A stretch of DNA of 36,393 bases from Ignavibacteriaceae bacterium (lineage in GTDB: Bacteria; Bacteroidota; Ignavibacteria; Ignavibacteriales; Ignavibacteriaceae): the NCBI GenBank assembly GCA_013388545.1, contig JACAFB010000043.1:1-36393 (forward strand), given 5' to 3'. The notes beneath the pieces are model-generated. The model did not search any database and was not told the DNA's origin. It saw only the letters and a list, made by a program, of their open reading frames with translations. How positions within the stretch are numbered: the first letter of the stretch is position 1; each line of letters starts with the position of its first letter. The position numbers were made by a program, and so were the translations under genes. Of this stretch, positions 1 through 8,522 are shown one piece after another.

Positions 1-536
1 CCTTCGAGAGTCATAATCTGGAAAAGAGAAAACATAGATGCCCAGATGGTTCCAAACCACTCCGAATATGAAGACCCAAATAATTTTGTTCCGATAACTG
101 AGAAAACATAGAACACGAGAGTAAGTAAAACAAAAATCCATCCGATACTTGGAAGTGAAAGAAGTAAAGATTCAACTATGAAGCGTAATCTCGGAAGGTT
201 TTTAATTAGTCTCAGCGATCTGAATATTCTCAGTGATCGAAGAACCGCAAGTGCTCCTGAAGCAGGAAGTAATGCAATTGCTACAATTGAAAAATCAAAA
301 ACATTCCAGCCGCTTTTAAAAAATGAAAATCTATATGCATATAACTTTAAAGTTATTTCTAAAACAAAAATCGCAAGAATAATTTTATCAATAAGCAAAA
401 GCATATTTCCAAACGAGGTCATTATAGCACTGGAAGTTTCCATACCAATCGTAATGGAATTAAAAATTATTAGTGTGATTATAAATTTTTGGAACGAGTC
501 CTTTTCTACAAATTGTTTTACTTTTTCCCTATTCAT
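1..536 (-). CDS. Voltage-gated sodium channel (BacNav-type ion transporter), 3' end outside window
   Basis: Reading the minus strand from the ATG at 536 gives 178 residues with no stop before the window edge. Hydrophobic segments fall at about 16-33, 46-66, 78-92 and 127-150. Residues 98-112 form an S4 voltage sensor with arginines at every third position (R100, R103, R106, R109). Residues 163-178 form a pore helix ending in FQIMTLE, the start of the TLE-type selectivity filter of homotetrameric bacterial sodium channels. S6 and the C-terminus lie outside the window. Known family members are inner-membrane tetramers passing Na+ on depolarisation, often linked to motility or pH homeostasis. 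The Na+ (rather than Ca2+) call is inferred from the single TLE; the residues after it are cut off. The next gene upstream, CIA30, is on the same strand 36 bases away. Confidence 0.88.
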   Translation of the reverse strand, partial: MNREKVKQFVEKDSFQKFIITLIIFNSITIGMETSSAIMTSFGNMLLLIDKIILAIFVLEITLKLYAYRFSFFKSGWNVFDFSIVAIALLPASGALAVLRSLRIFRSLRLIKNLPRLRFIVESLLLSLPSIGWIFVLLTLVFYVFSVIGTKLFGSSYSEWFGTIWASMFSLFQIMTLE

Positions 537-572
537 TTCTATTAAATTATTATTTAAGACAATTTAATTTAA

Positions 573-1127
573 TCAATAAAGCTTTATGTGATCAACTTCT
601 GCTTTGAATTCCCCTTCTTGTTTATCACCTATCAGCAAAGATATTTCTTTGATGTTGTTGAGAGGAATTTTCTTGTTGGATTTTGTTTCTTTTCCAAAGT
701 AATAAAGTTTGAATTGATCAAAAGGAATTTTAATTGTAACCCACTCATCTTTCTTGGTTTCAAATGTTGAAGTGTAGAAGTAGCCGGAAAAGTAAGTCGT
801 CTCTTTCATTGAAATACTGTAACGCTTTCCATCACCCTTGATTTTAATTTCAATTCCGGAAAAGTTTTCAAAGTCGTAATCTTTTACGGGACTTCTGAGT
901 GAAGCGAAACCGCCGTTGTTTTCCAGAGAAACATTTCCGCTGAAAATAATTTTATCATCTTCAACATTTACTTTGGATGAACTTAATCCACCCATCACTC
1001 CATCGTTAACGATTCGCCATTTGTTTTCGGTTTTCATTATTGATGAGTTGAGAAGATATCCGTCCTGATTTTGTTTTATTGATGTAACCATAAGAATTGC
1101 TGATAATATAATTGCAGGTAAATTCAT
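573..1127 (-). CDS. CIA30-family protein (complex I intermediate-associated protein 30 fold)
   Basis: The product is 184 residues with a hydrophobic N-terminus (about residues 1-17) that could be a weak signal peptide. The family hallmarks are visible: 'VNDGVMGGLSSS' near residue 40, and a GNVSLENNGGFAS block followed by a region rich in aromatic and lysine residues. The CIA30 domain is a galactose-binding-like beta sandwich. The eukaryotic founder helps assemble NADH dehydrogenase complex I, while bacterial copies are mostly uncharacterised and often periplasmic. No complex I gene is nearby, so an assembly role cannot be claimed here. The ATG at 1127 follows an AT-rich leader without a strong ribosome-binding site. 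The sodium channel gene follows 36 bases downstream on the same strand. Confidence 0.8.
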   Translation of the reverse strand: MNLPAIILSAILMVTSIKQNQDGYLLNSSIMKTENKWRIVNDGVMGGLSSSKVNVEDDKIIFSGNVSLENNGGFASLRSPVKDYDFENFSGIEIKIKGDGKRYSISMKETTYFSGYFYTSTFETKKDEWVTIKIPFDQFKLYYFGKETKSNKKIPLNNIKEISLLIGDKQEGEFKAEVDHIKLY

Positions 1128-1237
1128 TTTATTGCTTTATTGTGGTTGTGTATTGTTTAAGCAATAAAACAACAACGCATTTCAATTCGTTCAATCAATG
1201 GGAAAATGTTGGTGAAAATTAAGTGGAGATTTAAGGA

Positions 1238-1368
1238 CTAACGGTTTCGGGCTTTGCGTTCGGGCGGGTTTCGAAGCACAAGTGTTCATTCGGAGAACTG
1301 AACTTCCATTAACCACAAATGTGTCATAGAAGCACGTCACCCCGCCTATTGCAAATGTGCTGTTAGCT
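1238..1368 (-). repeat. attC-like palindrome of the HNH cassette (site A)
   Basis: This is an imperfect inverted repeat of about 131 bases just downstream of the HNH gene. The left arm begins CTAAC and continues through CTTTGCGTTCGGGCGGG. The right arm, read in reverse complement, begins GCTAAC and continues through TTTGCAATAGGCGGGG. The right end GTTAGCTGCTGGTGT matches the start of the same cassette (sense GTTAGCGGCAAGTGT at 2270) at 12 of 15 positions. Internal blocks (GAACTTCC, then TCATAGAAGCAC and CCCCGC) are shared with site D near 9636. This is the arrangement expected of an integron attC site. Arms were paired by eye. Confidence 0.65.
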
Positions 1369-1380
1369 GCTGGTGTTCTG

Positions 1381-2223
1381 TCAGTCGTGGTAGGTAAGTT
1401 CAATTTCAAATTTGTTCCCATTTAGTTGTCCTGCAAGTTTACTGTTTGTTTGCTCGTCTATTTTTAAGTCGCCAAAATCAAATTCCTTATGGTGATTTGG
1501 ACAAAGAACAATAAGATTTCCTAAAATGCTTTGTCCATTTTGTGATACAGGTTTTATGTGTGCAACCTCAATGTAAAAACCACCATTCTTTTTTGTTATT
1601 CGTTGTCCGCAATTTGGAAATTGACATTTGAAGTCAGTTGCTTTTTTTAATGCATTAATAATTTTTGTGTCCTTACGAATTGTCGCAGAAACAAGTTTTT
1701 CAACTCTTTCTGGCGAAACATTTTTCATTTTTTCGTTAAGGTCTGCAAGTAGTTCTGTTATGTTTTTATTGTCGTCCGAAACATTGTCATCAAGTGTGTT
1801 AGTGTCCTCAGTGGGTTGTCTGTTAAACCAAGTTGTTGCAATTTCATTGTCAACCCGTAGCCAACCAAGTTGAGGGAAGCGAAAACCGTTTGGTTTTTCA
1901 ATGTCAAGTTTCTCTAACACTTTTACTTTATAGCCAACAAAATATCCGCTATCAGGTCTGCTGTCATAATACTTTAATCCCAAACTGTTTGGGTAGCGGT
2001 CAAATATTTGTTGTTTGTCGGAGTAGGGGAAACGGTCAACCTTTACAACTTCTGTTTTCCAAACTAATTTCTGTGCTGTCGTGTCGAACCAGTAGAGTGT
2101 GTCGCCAACAAGTAACTCGTAGTATGGAAAGTTTCTGTTGCTCCACATATTAAACCAGTCGAAATTTTCCATTTCGGTTTGGTCTGTCGGCAACTCAAAT
2201 CCTCTACTTGTTATGTATTCCAT
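1381..2223 (-). CDS. HNH endonuclease carried on a single cassette
   Basis: The product is 280 residues. The C-terminal third is an HNH nuclease: zinc-ligand pairs C200/C205 (CQFPNC) and C241 with H244/H245 (CPNHH), catalytic AHI with H222, and the central Asn in GNLIVLC at 236. The N-terminal ~125 residues are beta-rich with many aromatics. By feel they resemble a PUA/EVE-like module of the type that reads modified bases in modification-dependent nucleases, but this is a guess. A low-complexity acidic linker lies at about 138-155. Known HNH proteins of this layout nick or cut DNA in restriction or mobile-element settings. The gene is the only one between an attI-like site (upstream, 2265) and an attC-like site (downstream, 1238), so I read it as an acquired cassette, possibly for phage defence. 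The ATG at 2223 is the first start inside the cassette. Confidence 0.82.
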   Translation of the reverse strand: MEYITSRGFELPTDQTEMENFDWFNMWSNRNFPYYELLVGDTLYWFDTTAQKLVWKTEVVKVDRFPYSDKQQIFDRYPNSLGLKYYDSRPDSGYFVGYKVKVLEKLDIEKPNGFRFPQLGWLRVDNEIATTWFNRQPTEDTNTLDDNVSDDNKNITELLADLNEKMKNVSPERVEKLVSATIRKDTKIINALKKATDFKCQFPNCGQRITKKNGGFYIEVAHIKPVSQNGQSILGNLIVLCPNHHKEFDFGDLKIDEQTNSKLAGQLNGNKFEIELTYHD

Positions 2224-2264
2224 ATCGTTTGTCTGTCGTTGTTGTGTCGTCCGCTACACTTGCC

Positions 2265-2360
2265 GCTAACAAAATTCCTTACGCAATATTGCATATATCC
2301 TATTTTAAATCCTAAGTTTACTGCGGGATAACCTCAAATCAAAGCTATCCCGCATAACTA
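2265..2360 (-). other. Second attI-like site beside icd (solo copy, no recombinase)
   Basis: From 2267 rightward the sequence aligns with 13213-13303 next to the recombinase gene. Both share TAACAAAA, then TTACGCAATATTGC, TATAT, then TGCGG.ATAACCT and AAAGCTATC. My hand alignment gives roughly three quarters identity with about two small gaps. Leftward of the shared TAAC the two loci differ completely, exactly where a GTTRRRY-type crossover would place the cassette junction (sense GTTAGCGG here, GTTAGGC there). The HNH cassette begins at 2269 and reads leftward, as the array does from the other copy. The icd stop lies 10 bases to the right of the aligned block. Confidence 0.68.
2323..2353 (-). 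terminator. Hairpin downstream of icd, possible terminator inside the attI-like copy
   Basis: GCGGGATA (2323-2330) pairs perfectly with TATCCCGC (2346-2353) across a 15-base loop. It sits 18 bases beyond the icd stop, so it could end icd transcription, although no clear T-run follows on the minus strand. The matching region by the recombinase keeps only part of this stem (GCGGAATA with TATCACG). That suggests it is either part of the ancestral attI-like sequence or has been kept here as a terminator. Confidence 0.4.
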
Positions 2361-2370
2361 ACAAAAAGTG

Positions 2371-3807
2371 TTATTGACCCTGCCCTAATGAGAATGCCTG
2401 AACTCCGTCGAATGCATAAAGATTTTCGGTTTTGATTGTATCAATATTATTCTCTTCGGCTTTCGATAGTAAAGAAATAATATCTTGCTTGGTAATGTTT
2501 TTTCCATCTTTATGCTTAAAACGACATCGCCAATGATCAGTGCAGAAAGTCTCTTCAAATCCTTCAGGCCAAACTTTTATTCCGCGATTAGTTATCATTG
2601 AGAGTTTTACATTATCAAGTTCTATTTTCTGCAATAGTGCTGCAAGCTCATCCGGATTTGTTCCGCTCCAATGAACAAAAATATCAACGCCTAATAATTC
2701 TTTTTTAGCAGGCGCTCTTCTGACATATTTAGGAAGTTTAAGAGCAGAACCTTTTGAATAATTAACTGGCTTAAGCTGACCTGGTTTCTGTCCTAATCTT
2801 TCAATTACTGCATCAGCAAATTCTTTCGTTCCAACTTTCTGTTTGCTGATTCCTTCTTTGAAAATATCATAAGTATGAATGCCATCTTCAATTGTTTTTA
2901 ACCACGCGTTCTGAACCTTCTCTGCGATATCATTTTGTCCGATATGAACTAACATTAGAATTGCTCCCTGCAAAAGTCCCGATGGATTAGCAAGATTTTG
3001 ATTTGCTCTTCTTGGCGCTGAGCCGTGAATAGCTTCAAACATTGCACATTCTTCTCCGATATTTGCTGAGCCAGCCAATCCAACCGAGCCGGCAATTTGT
3101 GCTGCAACATCAGAAAGCACATCGCCGTAAAGATTAGGTAAAACCAAAACATCAAAAGCTTCCGGAGTATCAGCAAGTTTTGCAGAACCAATGTCAACAA
3201 TCCAATGCTCGTTTTCTATGTCAGGATATTCTTTTGCAATCTCATCAAATATTTTATGGAATAAGCCATCGGTTTGTTTCATAATGTTGTCTTTTGTGAA
3301 GCAGGTAACTTTCTTTCTTCCGTATTGTCTTGCATATTCAAAAGCATATCTGATAATTTTTTCTGAGCCGGGGCGACTTATTAACTTAAGACATTGAACA
3401 ACTTCATCTGTCTGTTGATGTTCTATTCCTGCATATAAATCTTCTTCATTTTCACGAATGATAACCACATCCATTCCGGGATGCTTTGTTCTTACGAATG
3501 GATGTAAACTGATGCAAGGTCTTACATTGGCATACAAGCCAAGGAATTTTCTTGTGGTAACATTAAGACTTTTATAACCGCCACCTTGAGGAGTAGTTAT
3601 TGGTGCTTTCAAAAAAACTTTATTCCTTCTGATTATATCCCACGATTCTTTTGCAATACCTGCAGTATTCCCGGCAAGATAAACTTTTTCGCCAACTTCA
3701 ATTTCATCAATTTCAATCTGTGCACCTGCTGCTAAAATTATTTTTAATGTTGCGTCCATTATTTCCGGACCAATACCATCGCCTTTTGCGACTGTTATTC
3801 TTTTCAT
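2371..3807 (-). CDS. icd: NADP-dependent isocitrate dehydrogenase, long Thermus-type with C-terminal extension
   Basis: The 478-residue product is a member of the isocitrate/isopropylmalate dehydrogenase family. GDGIGPE lies at residues 9-15, the substrate loop is SLNVTTRK near 80, RENEEDLYAGIEH follows near 118, the metal-binding aspartates sit in NLYGDVLSDVAAQIAG, and the nucleotide loop is EAIHGSAP. The catalytic core ends near residue 335. The last ~140 residues form the small extra domain seen in the ~496-residue Thermus thermophilus enzyme rather than the ~416-residue E. coli type. It converts isocitrate to 2-oxoglutarate and CO2 in the TCA cycle. NADP preference is inferred from family type. 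The start follows AAAGGGA eight bases upstream. Sua5 lies 50 bases upstream on the same strand and may be cotranscribed. An unrelated monomeric enzyme for the same reaction is encoded 1.2 kb away. Confidence 0.93.
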   Translation of the reverse strand: MKRITVAKGDGIGPEIMDATLKIILAAGAQIEIDEIEVGEKVYLAGNTAGIAKESWDIIRRNKVFLKAPITTPQGGGYKSLNVTTRKFLGLYANVRPCISLHPFVRTKHPGMDVVIIRENEEDLYAGIEHQQTDEVVQCLKLISRPGSEKIIRYAFEYARQYGRKKVTCFTKDNIMKQTDGLFHKIFDEIAKEYPDIENEHWIVDIGSAKLADTPEAFDVLVLPNLYGDVLSDVAAQIAGSVGLAGSANIGEECAMFEAIHGSAPRRANQNLANPSGLLQGAILMLVHIGQNDIAEKVQNAWLKTIEDGIHTYDIFKEGISKQKVGTKEFADAVIERLGQKPGQLKPVNYSKGSALKLPKYVRRAPAKKELLGVDIFVHWSGTNPDELAALLQKIELDNVKLSMITNRGIKVWPEGFEETFCTDHWRCRFKHKDGKNITKQDIISLLSKAEENNIDTIKTENLYAFDGVQAFSLGQGQ

Positions 3808-3856
3808 TATTAATTCCCTTTAGTTTTGTTAAGAAATTATTTTACACATCATTAAT

Positions 3857-4870
3857 TTACTCCAAAAATTTGTTTTTATGTATAGCAGATTGACTTTGGT
3901 AAGCAGCTTTTTTAAGTCTATCCATAATTGCGATACCAATTCCTTTTTCCGGCACTGGCTCAGCAACAATTATTTCAACATCTGATTCTTCTAACTGATG
4001 CATTGCTCCGAACAAATTTGCTGCTGCTTCACTCAAATCTTGTCCTAAAGATCGTTCCGATTTGGGAGATAAATAAATTACTTTCTGAAATCCTTCCGTA
4101 TCTGTTCCTGAAAAGGAAATTAATCCTGCTTTACTTCTATCAATTTTATTTTTGAGTTCTTCGTTTAATATGTAAAATGGTTTATTAGGGCTGTAGTGAG
4201 ATTTAATCATTCCGGGCGCTGAAATTACATCGTTCTTTCCTTCTGAGTAATAAGGTATTATTGATTCAATTTCTTCTTTGGTAATTACACCGTGTCTTAG
4301 TATCTCAAATCCTTTTGTATTTAATTTAATTATAGTTGATTCAATTCCGACTTCTGTTTTACCTCCATCTAAAATGAAATCTATTTTGGGAAAATACTTT
4401 TTTACGTGTTGAGCAGTAGTCGGGCTAATTTTTCCAAACTTATTAGCACTCGGTGCGGCAATAGGACAACCGGATTTTTTAATTAACTCAAGAGCTATTT
4501 CATTTTTAGGTATCCTGATTCCAACTGTTTGAAGCCCCGATGTAACAATATCAGGAACAACCGTACTTTTAGGAACTACAATTGTTAATGGGCCAGGCCA
4601 AAAAATTTCTGCAAGCTGATATATCCGACTGTCATCTGAAAATGAAAGAAGTTTTATATCACTGAGATCAGCAATGTGAACGATTAATGGGTCAAATTTA
4701 GGTCTTCCTTTTAACTCAAAAATTTTAGCAACAGCAATCGCGTCAAATGCATTGGCACCAAGTCCATATACAGTTTCTGTTGGGAAGGCAACAATTCCTC
4801 CGCTTCTTATCACTTTGGCTGCACTACTGATCTGGGCTAAAATCTGTTCATTTAAATTCAATTGGTTCAT
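3857..4870 (-). CDS. L-threonylcarbamoyladenylate synthase (Sua5, long form)
   Basis: The 337-residue length fits Sua5 rather than the shorter YrdC/TsaC. The YrdC domain (about 10-205) shows FPTETVYGLGA near residue 30, the LKGRP motif near 54, and the IAAPSANKFGKISPT nucleotide-binding segment. The C-terminal Sua5 domain spans about 215-325 and contains the SPGM/HYSP region (APGMIKSHYSPNKPF). The enzyme makes threonylcarbamoyl-AMP from threonine, bicarbonate and ATP, the first step of t6A modification at position 37 of ANN-decoding tRNAs. It is cytosolic and usually essential. The ATG at 4870 is the first good start. It is divergent from the monomeric isocitrate dehydrogenase with a 169-base shared upstream region, and 50 bases upstream of icd on the same strand. 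Confidence 0.94.
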   Translation of the reverse strand: MNQLNLNEQILAQISSAAKVIRSGGIVAFPTETVYGLGANAFDAIAVAKIFELKGRPKFDPLIVHIADLSDIKLLSFSDDSRIYQLAEIFWPGPLTIVVPKSTVVPDIVTSGLQTVGIRIPKNEIALELIKKSGCPIAAPSANKFGKISPTTAQHVKKYFPKIDFILDGGKTEVGIESTIIKLNTKGFEILRHGVITKEEIESIIPYYSEGKNDVISAPGMIKSHYSPNKPFYILNEELKNKIDRSKAGLISFSGTDTEGFQKVIYLSPKSERSLGQDLSEAAANLFGAMHQLEESDVEIIVAEPVPEKGIGIAIMDRLKKAAYQSQSAIHKNKFLE

Positions 4871-5039
4871 AAAACAAAATTATTATTAAACATTTACTCA
4901 TCAAACTTTTTTCTAATTCAATATGAAGAAATATCATTAAACTATCATGCATCATTAGATCAGCTCTCAGATAAAAGAAATATGTTTCGAAGATTTTCTT
5001 TAACTTACTATTTGTCATTTTAACAATTATGGTCATCCT

Positions 5040-7268
5040 ATGGATCAATATAAAATTTACTGGACCAAAACCGACGAAGCTCCACTTCTTGCAAGTTATT
5101 CTTTGCTCCCAATTTTGAAGTCATTTGCAAAAGGAACAAACATTGAGTTTGAAACAAAAGATATATCACTTGCGGGAAGAATAATTGCAAACTTTCCGGA
5201 CTATCTTACAGAAGAGCAAAAAATTCCTAACCACCTTGCAGAACTTGGTGAGTTAACTCAAAGTCCGGACGCTAACATTATTAAACTTCCTAATATCAGT
5301 GCCTCGGTTCCACAGTTAAAAGCTGCGATAAAAGAGTTGCAGGACAAAGGGTACAAAATTCCCGATTACCCGGAAGAGTCAAAAACGGAAGAAGATAAAA
5401 AACTAAAAGAAAGATTTGCAAAAGTGCTTGGCTCTGCGGTTAATCCTGTTTTGAGGGAAGGCAATGCAGACAGGCGCGCAGCTGCATCTGTTAAAAAGTT
5501 TGCACAGAAGCATCCGCACAAAATGATGAAGCCCTGGCCTGAATCAGGATCTAAATGCCGCGTTGCACATATGAAACAAAAAGATTTTTACGGCTCTGAA
5601 AAATCTGTAACTATGGATAAAGATGATGTTGTAAGAATTGAATTTGTTGATTCAAATGGAAGCTCCACTGTTTTGAAAGAAAGTCTTAAACTTCTTAAAG
5701 ATGAAGTTGTTGACAGCGCAGTAATGAGTGTTAAAGAACTCAGAAAATTCTACGCAGAGCAAATTGAAGAAGCAAAGAAGGATAATGTTCTGCTTTCACT
5801 TCATCTTAAAGCAACGATGATGAAAGTTTCTGACCCGATAATGTTTGGTCACGCTGTTTATGTTTACTACAAAGATGCGCTTGATAAACACGCAGATACA
5901 TTAAAACAAATTGGTGCAAATGTAAATAATGGTTTGATGGATGTTCTTGAAAAACTAAAAAAACTTCCTGATGAAAAAAGAAAAGAAATTGAAGATGATA
6001 TAAACAAAGTTTATGAGTATCGCCCTGAACTTGCTATGGTTGATTCGAGAATCGGGAAGACAAATCTTCATGTACCGAATGATATTATAATTGATGCATC
6101 AATGCCTGTAGTGATTAGAGACGGCGGCAAGATGTGGAATAGAAAAGATGAGCTTCAGGATACGATTGCAATGATTCCGGATCGCTCTTATGCAACAATT
6201 TATCAGGGAATGATTGATGATATTAAAACCAATGGACAGTTTGATCCAGCAACAATGGGTGCTGTTTCCAATATCGGATTGATGGCAAAGAAAGCTGAAG
6301 AATACGGCTCACACGATAAAACATTTGAGATTAAAGCTGACGGCATTGTACGCGTTATAAATTCAGAAGGAAAGGTTTTGATGGAACAATCCGTTGAAAC
6401 CGGAGATATTTTCAGAATGTGCCAGACAAAAGATGAAGCAATTAAAGATTGGATTAAACTTGCAGTTAACAGAGCGAGAGCTTCCAATACTCCTGCAATT
6501 TTCTGGCTTGATGAAAAAAGGGCACACGACAGAGAAATTATCGCAAAGGTTAAAAAGTATTTGACTGAACACGATACAACCGGACTTGAAATAAAAATTC
6601 TCAAACCTGTTGATGCAATGAAATACACTCTCGAAAGAACACGAAAAGGTTTGGATACAATTTCTGTAACGGGAAATGTTCTTCGTGATTATTTAACTGA
6701 TTTGTTTCCGATACTTGAGCTTGGTACAAGCGCAAGAATGCTTTCAATCGTTCCGTTACTTAAAGGCGGCGGATTGTTTGAAACAGGCGCCGGCGGCTCT
6801 GCACCAAAGCATGTTGAACAATTACTTAAGGAAAATCATATAAGATGGGATTCACTTGGCGAGTATTGTGCGCTCGTTCCTTCTTTTGAAATGATTTATG
6901 AAAAAACAAAAAATCCAAAAGCAAAAATCCTGGCTGATACACTTGATATTGCAATCCTGAAATATCTTGAAAATGGCAGAATGCCATCTCGCAAAGTCGG
7001 AGCGATTGGTAATCGTGGAAGTACATTTTATTTTTCACTGTATTGGGCAGAAGCATTAGCAAATCAAAATGATGATGTTGAATTAAAAAATCGTTTTACA
7101 AAAATTTATAAAGAGTTATCTGCTAACGAACAAAAAATTGTAAACGATTTAATTTCTGTGCAAGGTAACCCCGCTGATATTGGCGGATATTATTTGCCGG
7201 ATGATAAAAAAGCTGCTGAAGTAATGCGTCCCAGTGAATTGTTTAATAAGATAATTGATGAGATGTAA
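5040..7268 (+). CDS. NADP-dependent isocitrate dehydrogenase, monomeric type
   Basis: At 742 residues the product has the usual size of the monomeric enzyme, which is unrelated in sequence to the dimeric type. Hallmarks include NISASVPQL (85-93) and [16 protein letters not shown] (131-146), [15 protein letters not shown], and the C-terminal [14 protein letters not shown] and GNRGSTFYF blocks. It interconverts isocitrate and 2-oxoglutarate with NADP. In Chlorobium a monomeric enzyme works in the reductive carboxylation direction, so a role in CO2 fixation or glutamate supply is possible here, but that is inference. The start at 5040 has no strong ribosome-binding site. A perfect-stem terminator follows at 7302. 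The gene is divergent from Sua5 and icd. Confidence 0.95.
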   Translation: MDQYKIYWTKTDEAPLLASYSLLPILKSFAKGTNIEFETKDISLAGRIIANFPDYLTEEQKIPNHLAELGELTQSPDANIIKLPNISASVPQLKAAIKELQDKGYKIPDYPEESKTEEDKKLKERFAKVLGSAVNPVLREGNADRRAAASVKKFAQKHPHKMMKPWPESGSKCRVAHMKQKDFYGSEKSVTMDKDDVVRIEFVDSNGSSTVLKESLKLLKDEVVDSAVMSVKELRKFYAEQIEEAKKDNVLLSLHLKATMMKVSDPIMFGHAVYVYYKDALDKHADTLKQIGANVNNGLMDVLEKLKKLPDEKRKEIEDDINKVYEYRPELAMVDSRIGKTNLHVPNDIIIDASMPVVIRDGGKMWNRKDELQDTIAMIPDRSYATIYQGMIDDIKTNGQFDPATMGAVSNIGLMAKKAEEYGSHDKTFEIKADGIVRVINSEGKVLMEQSVETGDIFRMCQTKDEAIKDWIKLAVNRARASNTPAIFWLDEKRAHDREIIAKVKKYLTEHDTTGLEIKILKPVDAMKYTLERTRKGLDTISVTGNVLRDYLTDLFPILELGTSARMLSIVPLLKGGGLFETGAGGSAPKHVEQLLKENHIRWDSLGEYCALVPSFEMIYEKTKNPKAKILADTLDIAILKYLENGRMPSRKVGAIGNRGSTFYFSLYWAEALANQNDDVELKNRFTKIYKELSANEQKIVNDLISVQGNPADIGGYYLPDDKKAAEVMRPSELFNKIIDEM

Positions 7269-7301
7269 AAAAGATTTTAGATAAAATAATTTTAACAATT
7301 A

Positions 7302-7334
7302 ACGGACAGAGAAATATTACTCTGTCCGTTTTTA
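7302..7334 (+). terminator. Rho-independent terminator of the monomeric IDH gene
   Basis: ACGGACAGAG pairs perfectly with CTCTGTCCGT (10 bp) around an 8-base A/T loop, followed by a T-run. It lies 33 bases after the stop codon. It also marks the last conserved-chromosome feature before the cassette array begins at about 7355. Confidence 0.9.
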
Positions 7335-7354
7335 TAAGAGAAAATACTTGCTTA

Positions 7355-7488
7355 GTGGTAACATTTTTCTGCTATCTGAAAGTAGCAATTTAGAAGCACT
7401 TCACTGTTAACCAAGCAGAAATCCCGATTAGAATTCGGGACTTGATTTAACCACCGAACCGCCACTTGCGGGTAGTTGTTGTTAGCGG
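7355..7488 (-). repeat. attC-like site B, distal end of the array
   Basis: The site lies directly downstream of the hydrolase gene stop. The right end is GTTAGCGGTAGTTTT and the left end is GTGGTAAC, so both TAAC/GTTA cores are present about 130 bases apart. The arms pair poorly compared with the other sites; the right arm (ACCGCCACTTGCGGGTAG) has no good partner on the left. The right end partly matches the cassette start at 8528 (GTTA, then GTA and TTTT in register). Internal AGAAGCACTTCACT echoes site D. It looks like a degenerate terminal attC. Confidence 0.5.
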
Positions 7489-7494
7489 TAGTTT

Positions 7495-8496
7495 TTATTT
7501 TTCATTTATTATTTTAGTAAAAAAGTCAATTACATCATCGAAAACTTGTTTGTCTGTCTCGTGCCCAATTCCTTGATAAACTTTAAAAGTGCTGTTCACT
7601 TTATTTTGAATATAGACCGACTCACATTTATTAAATCGATCAGGTATCATCACCTTACCCAATAGATTAAAAATTATTATTCTTTCTTCCTCACTATAAC
7701 CATCATCGAATAACGCAGCATCATTGTCATCATTTTGCCCCATATAAATAAATTGCGGAACCTTTTGGAACGCATCTACATTAAACTTGATTCCAAAGAG
7801 TAACTCAAAATCACTTGTTCCAAGCGGGTATTTCAATTCAGTTTCTTGTAATTCAGAAACAGGTAAAATAGCTATGGCATTAATGCCTCCACAAGCTATT
7901 CCAGCAACCAATTGAGGATGAATCGAGGTAAATCTATTAGCAAAGGTTCCGGAAGCCGAAAATCCATTCATTAAAAATTTCTCTTTAACATTTATACCGT
8001 GTTTTTTTAAAACTTCTCTTGCATTTTCTATCATTGCAATAAGTTGTAAATCCAATCGTTTCATATCGCCAGAATTAATATTTGCTGCATCCCTATCAAA
8101 AGCGTGAGTATAAATTTTCCAGTCTTTTGCTGGTCTTGGAAAAACCGGAACAAGAAAGGGAATCTTAAGTTTACTGCAAATACTGCTTCCAAGTGAATTG
8201 CGAGTTGTTTGTAAATATGCCTCCTTCTCGTGGTGTAGCAGTGTGTCATTAACACCTGTATTATTTGTTTCGACCAGAAAGTATTGTATTTCGTTTTGGT
8301 CTAATCCTTTTGGAATTCGTAAGTAATATGGGAAATTAAATCCTAAATCAGGATTTGCCTCGATTCTAATTACAGTATCAACAGCGCTTATCTTATTTCC
8401 CATAGAATCTTGCAAAACTGATGCAGTTGTGCGACTAGTACACAGCAGTGTAGATACGAATAAAGTTGTAGTGAATAATAAAATATGTCTCATCAT
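7495..8496 (-). CDS. Secreted alpha/beta-hydrolase-like protein (cassette 5)
   Basis: I start it at the ATG at 8496 (8493 is an equal alternative; a TTG lies at 8502). The product is about 333 residues with an N-terminal signal peptide (hydrophobic to about residue 22, CTSRTTAS cleavage region). NGFSASG near residue 180 is a nucleophile elbow with the catalytic serine. GIGHE near 314 supplies the likely histidine, and YMGQNDDND near 250 the likely acid. The fold suggests an esterase or a peptidase of the prolyl-oligopeptidase/PHB-depolymerase kind; the substrate is unknown. It is the most distal gene of the array, with its attC-like site starting 6 bases after the stop. It lacks a close operon partner, as expected of a single-gene cassette. 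Confidence 0.72.
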   Translation of the reverse strand: MMRHILLFTTTLFVSTLLCTSRTTASVLQDSMGNKISAVDTVIRIEANPDLGFNFPYYLRIPKGLDQNEIQYFLVETNNTGVNDTLLHHEKEAYLQTTRNSLGSSICSKLKIPFLVPVFPRPAKDWKIYTHAFDRDAANINSGDMKRLDLQLIAMIENAREVLKKHGINVKEKFLMNGFSASGTFANRFTSIHPQLVAGIACGGINAIAILPVSELQETELKYPLGTSDFELLFGIKFNVDAFQKVPQFIYMGQNDDNDAALFDDGYSEEERIIIFNLLGKVMIPDRFNKCESVYIQNKVNSTFKVYQGIGHETDKQVFDDVIDFFTKIINEK

Positions 8497-8522
8497 AATC
8501 AAATTTTTATTTTTAAAATTAC

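Noticed and set aside
178..567. Plus-strand frame of 129 codons over the sodium channel
   Set aside because: Antisense shadow; the minus strand gives a clear channel with S4 arginines and pore motif.
1191..1421. Minus-strand frame of 76 codons running through the HNH cassette end
   Set aside because: It covers the attC-like palindrome and the end of the HNH gene in another frame; no family features and no ribosome-binding site.
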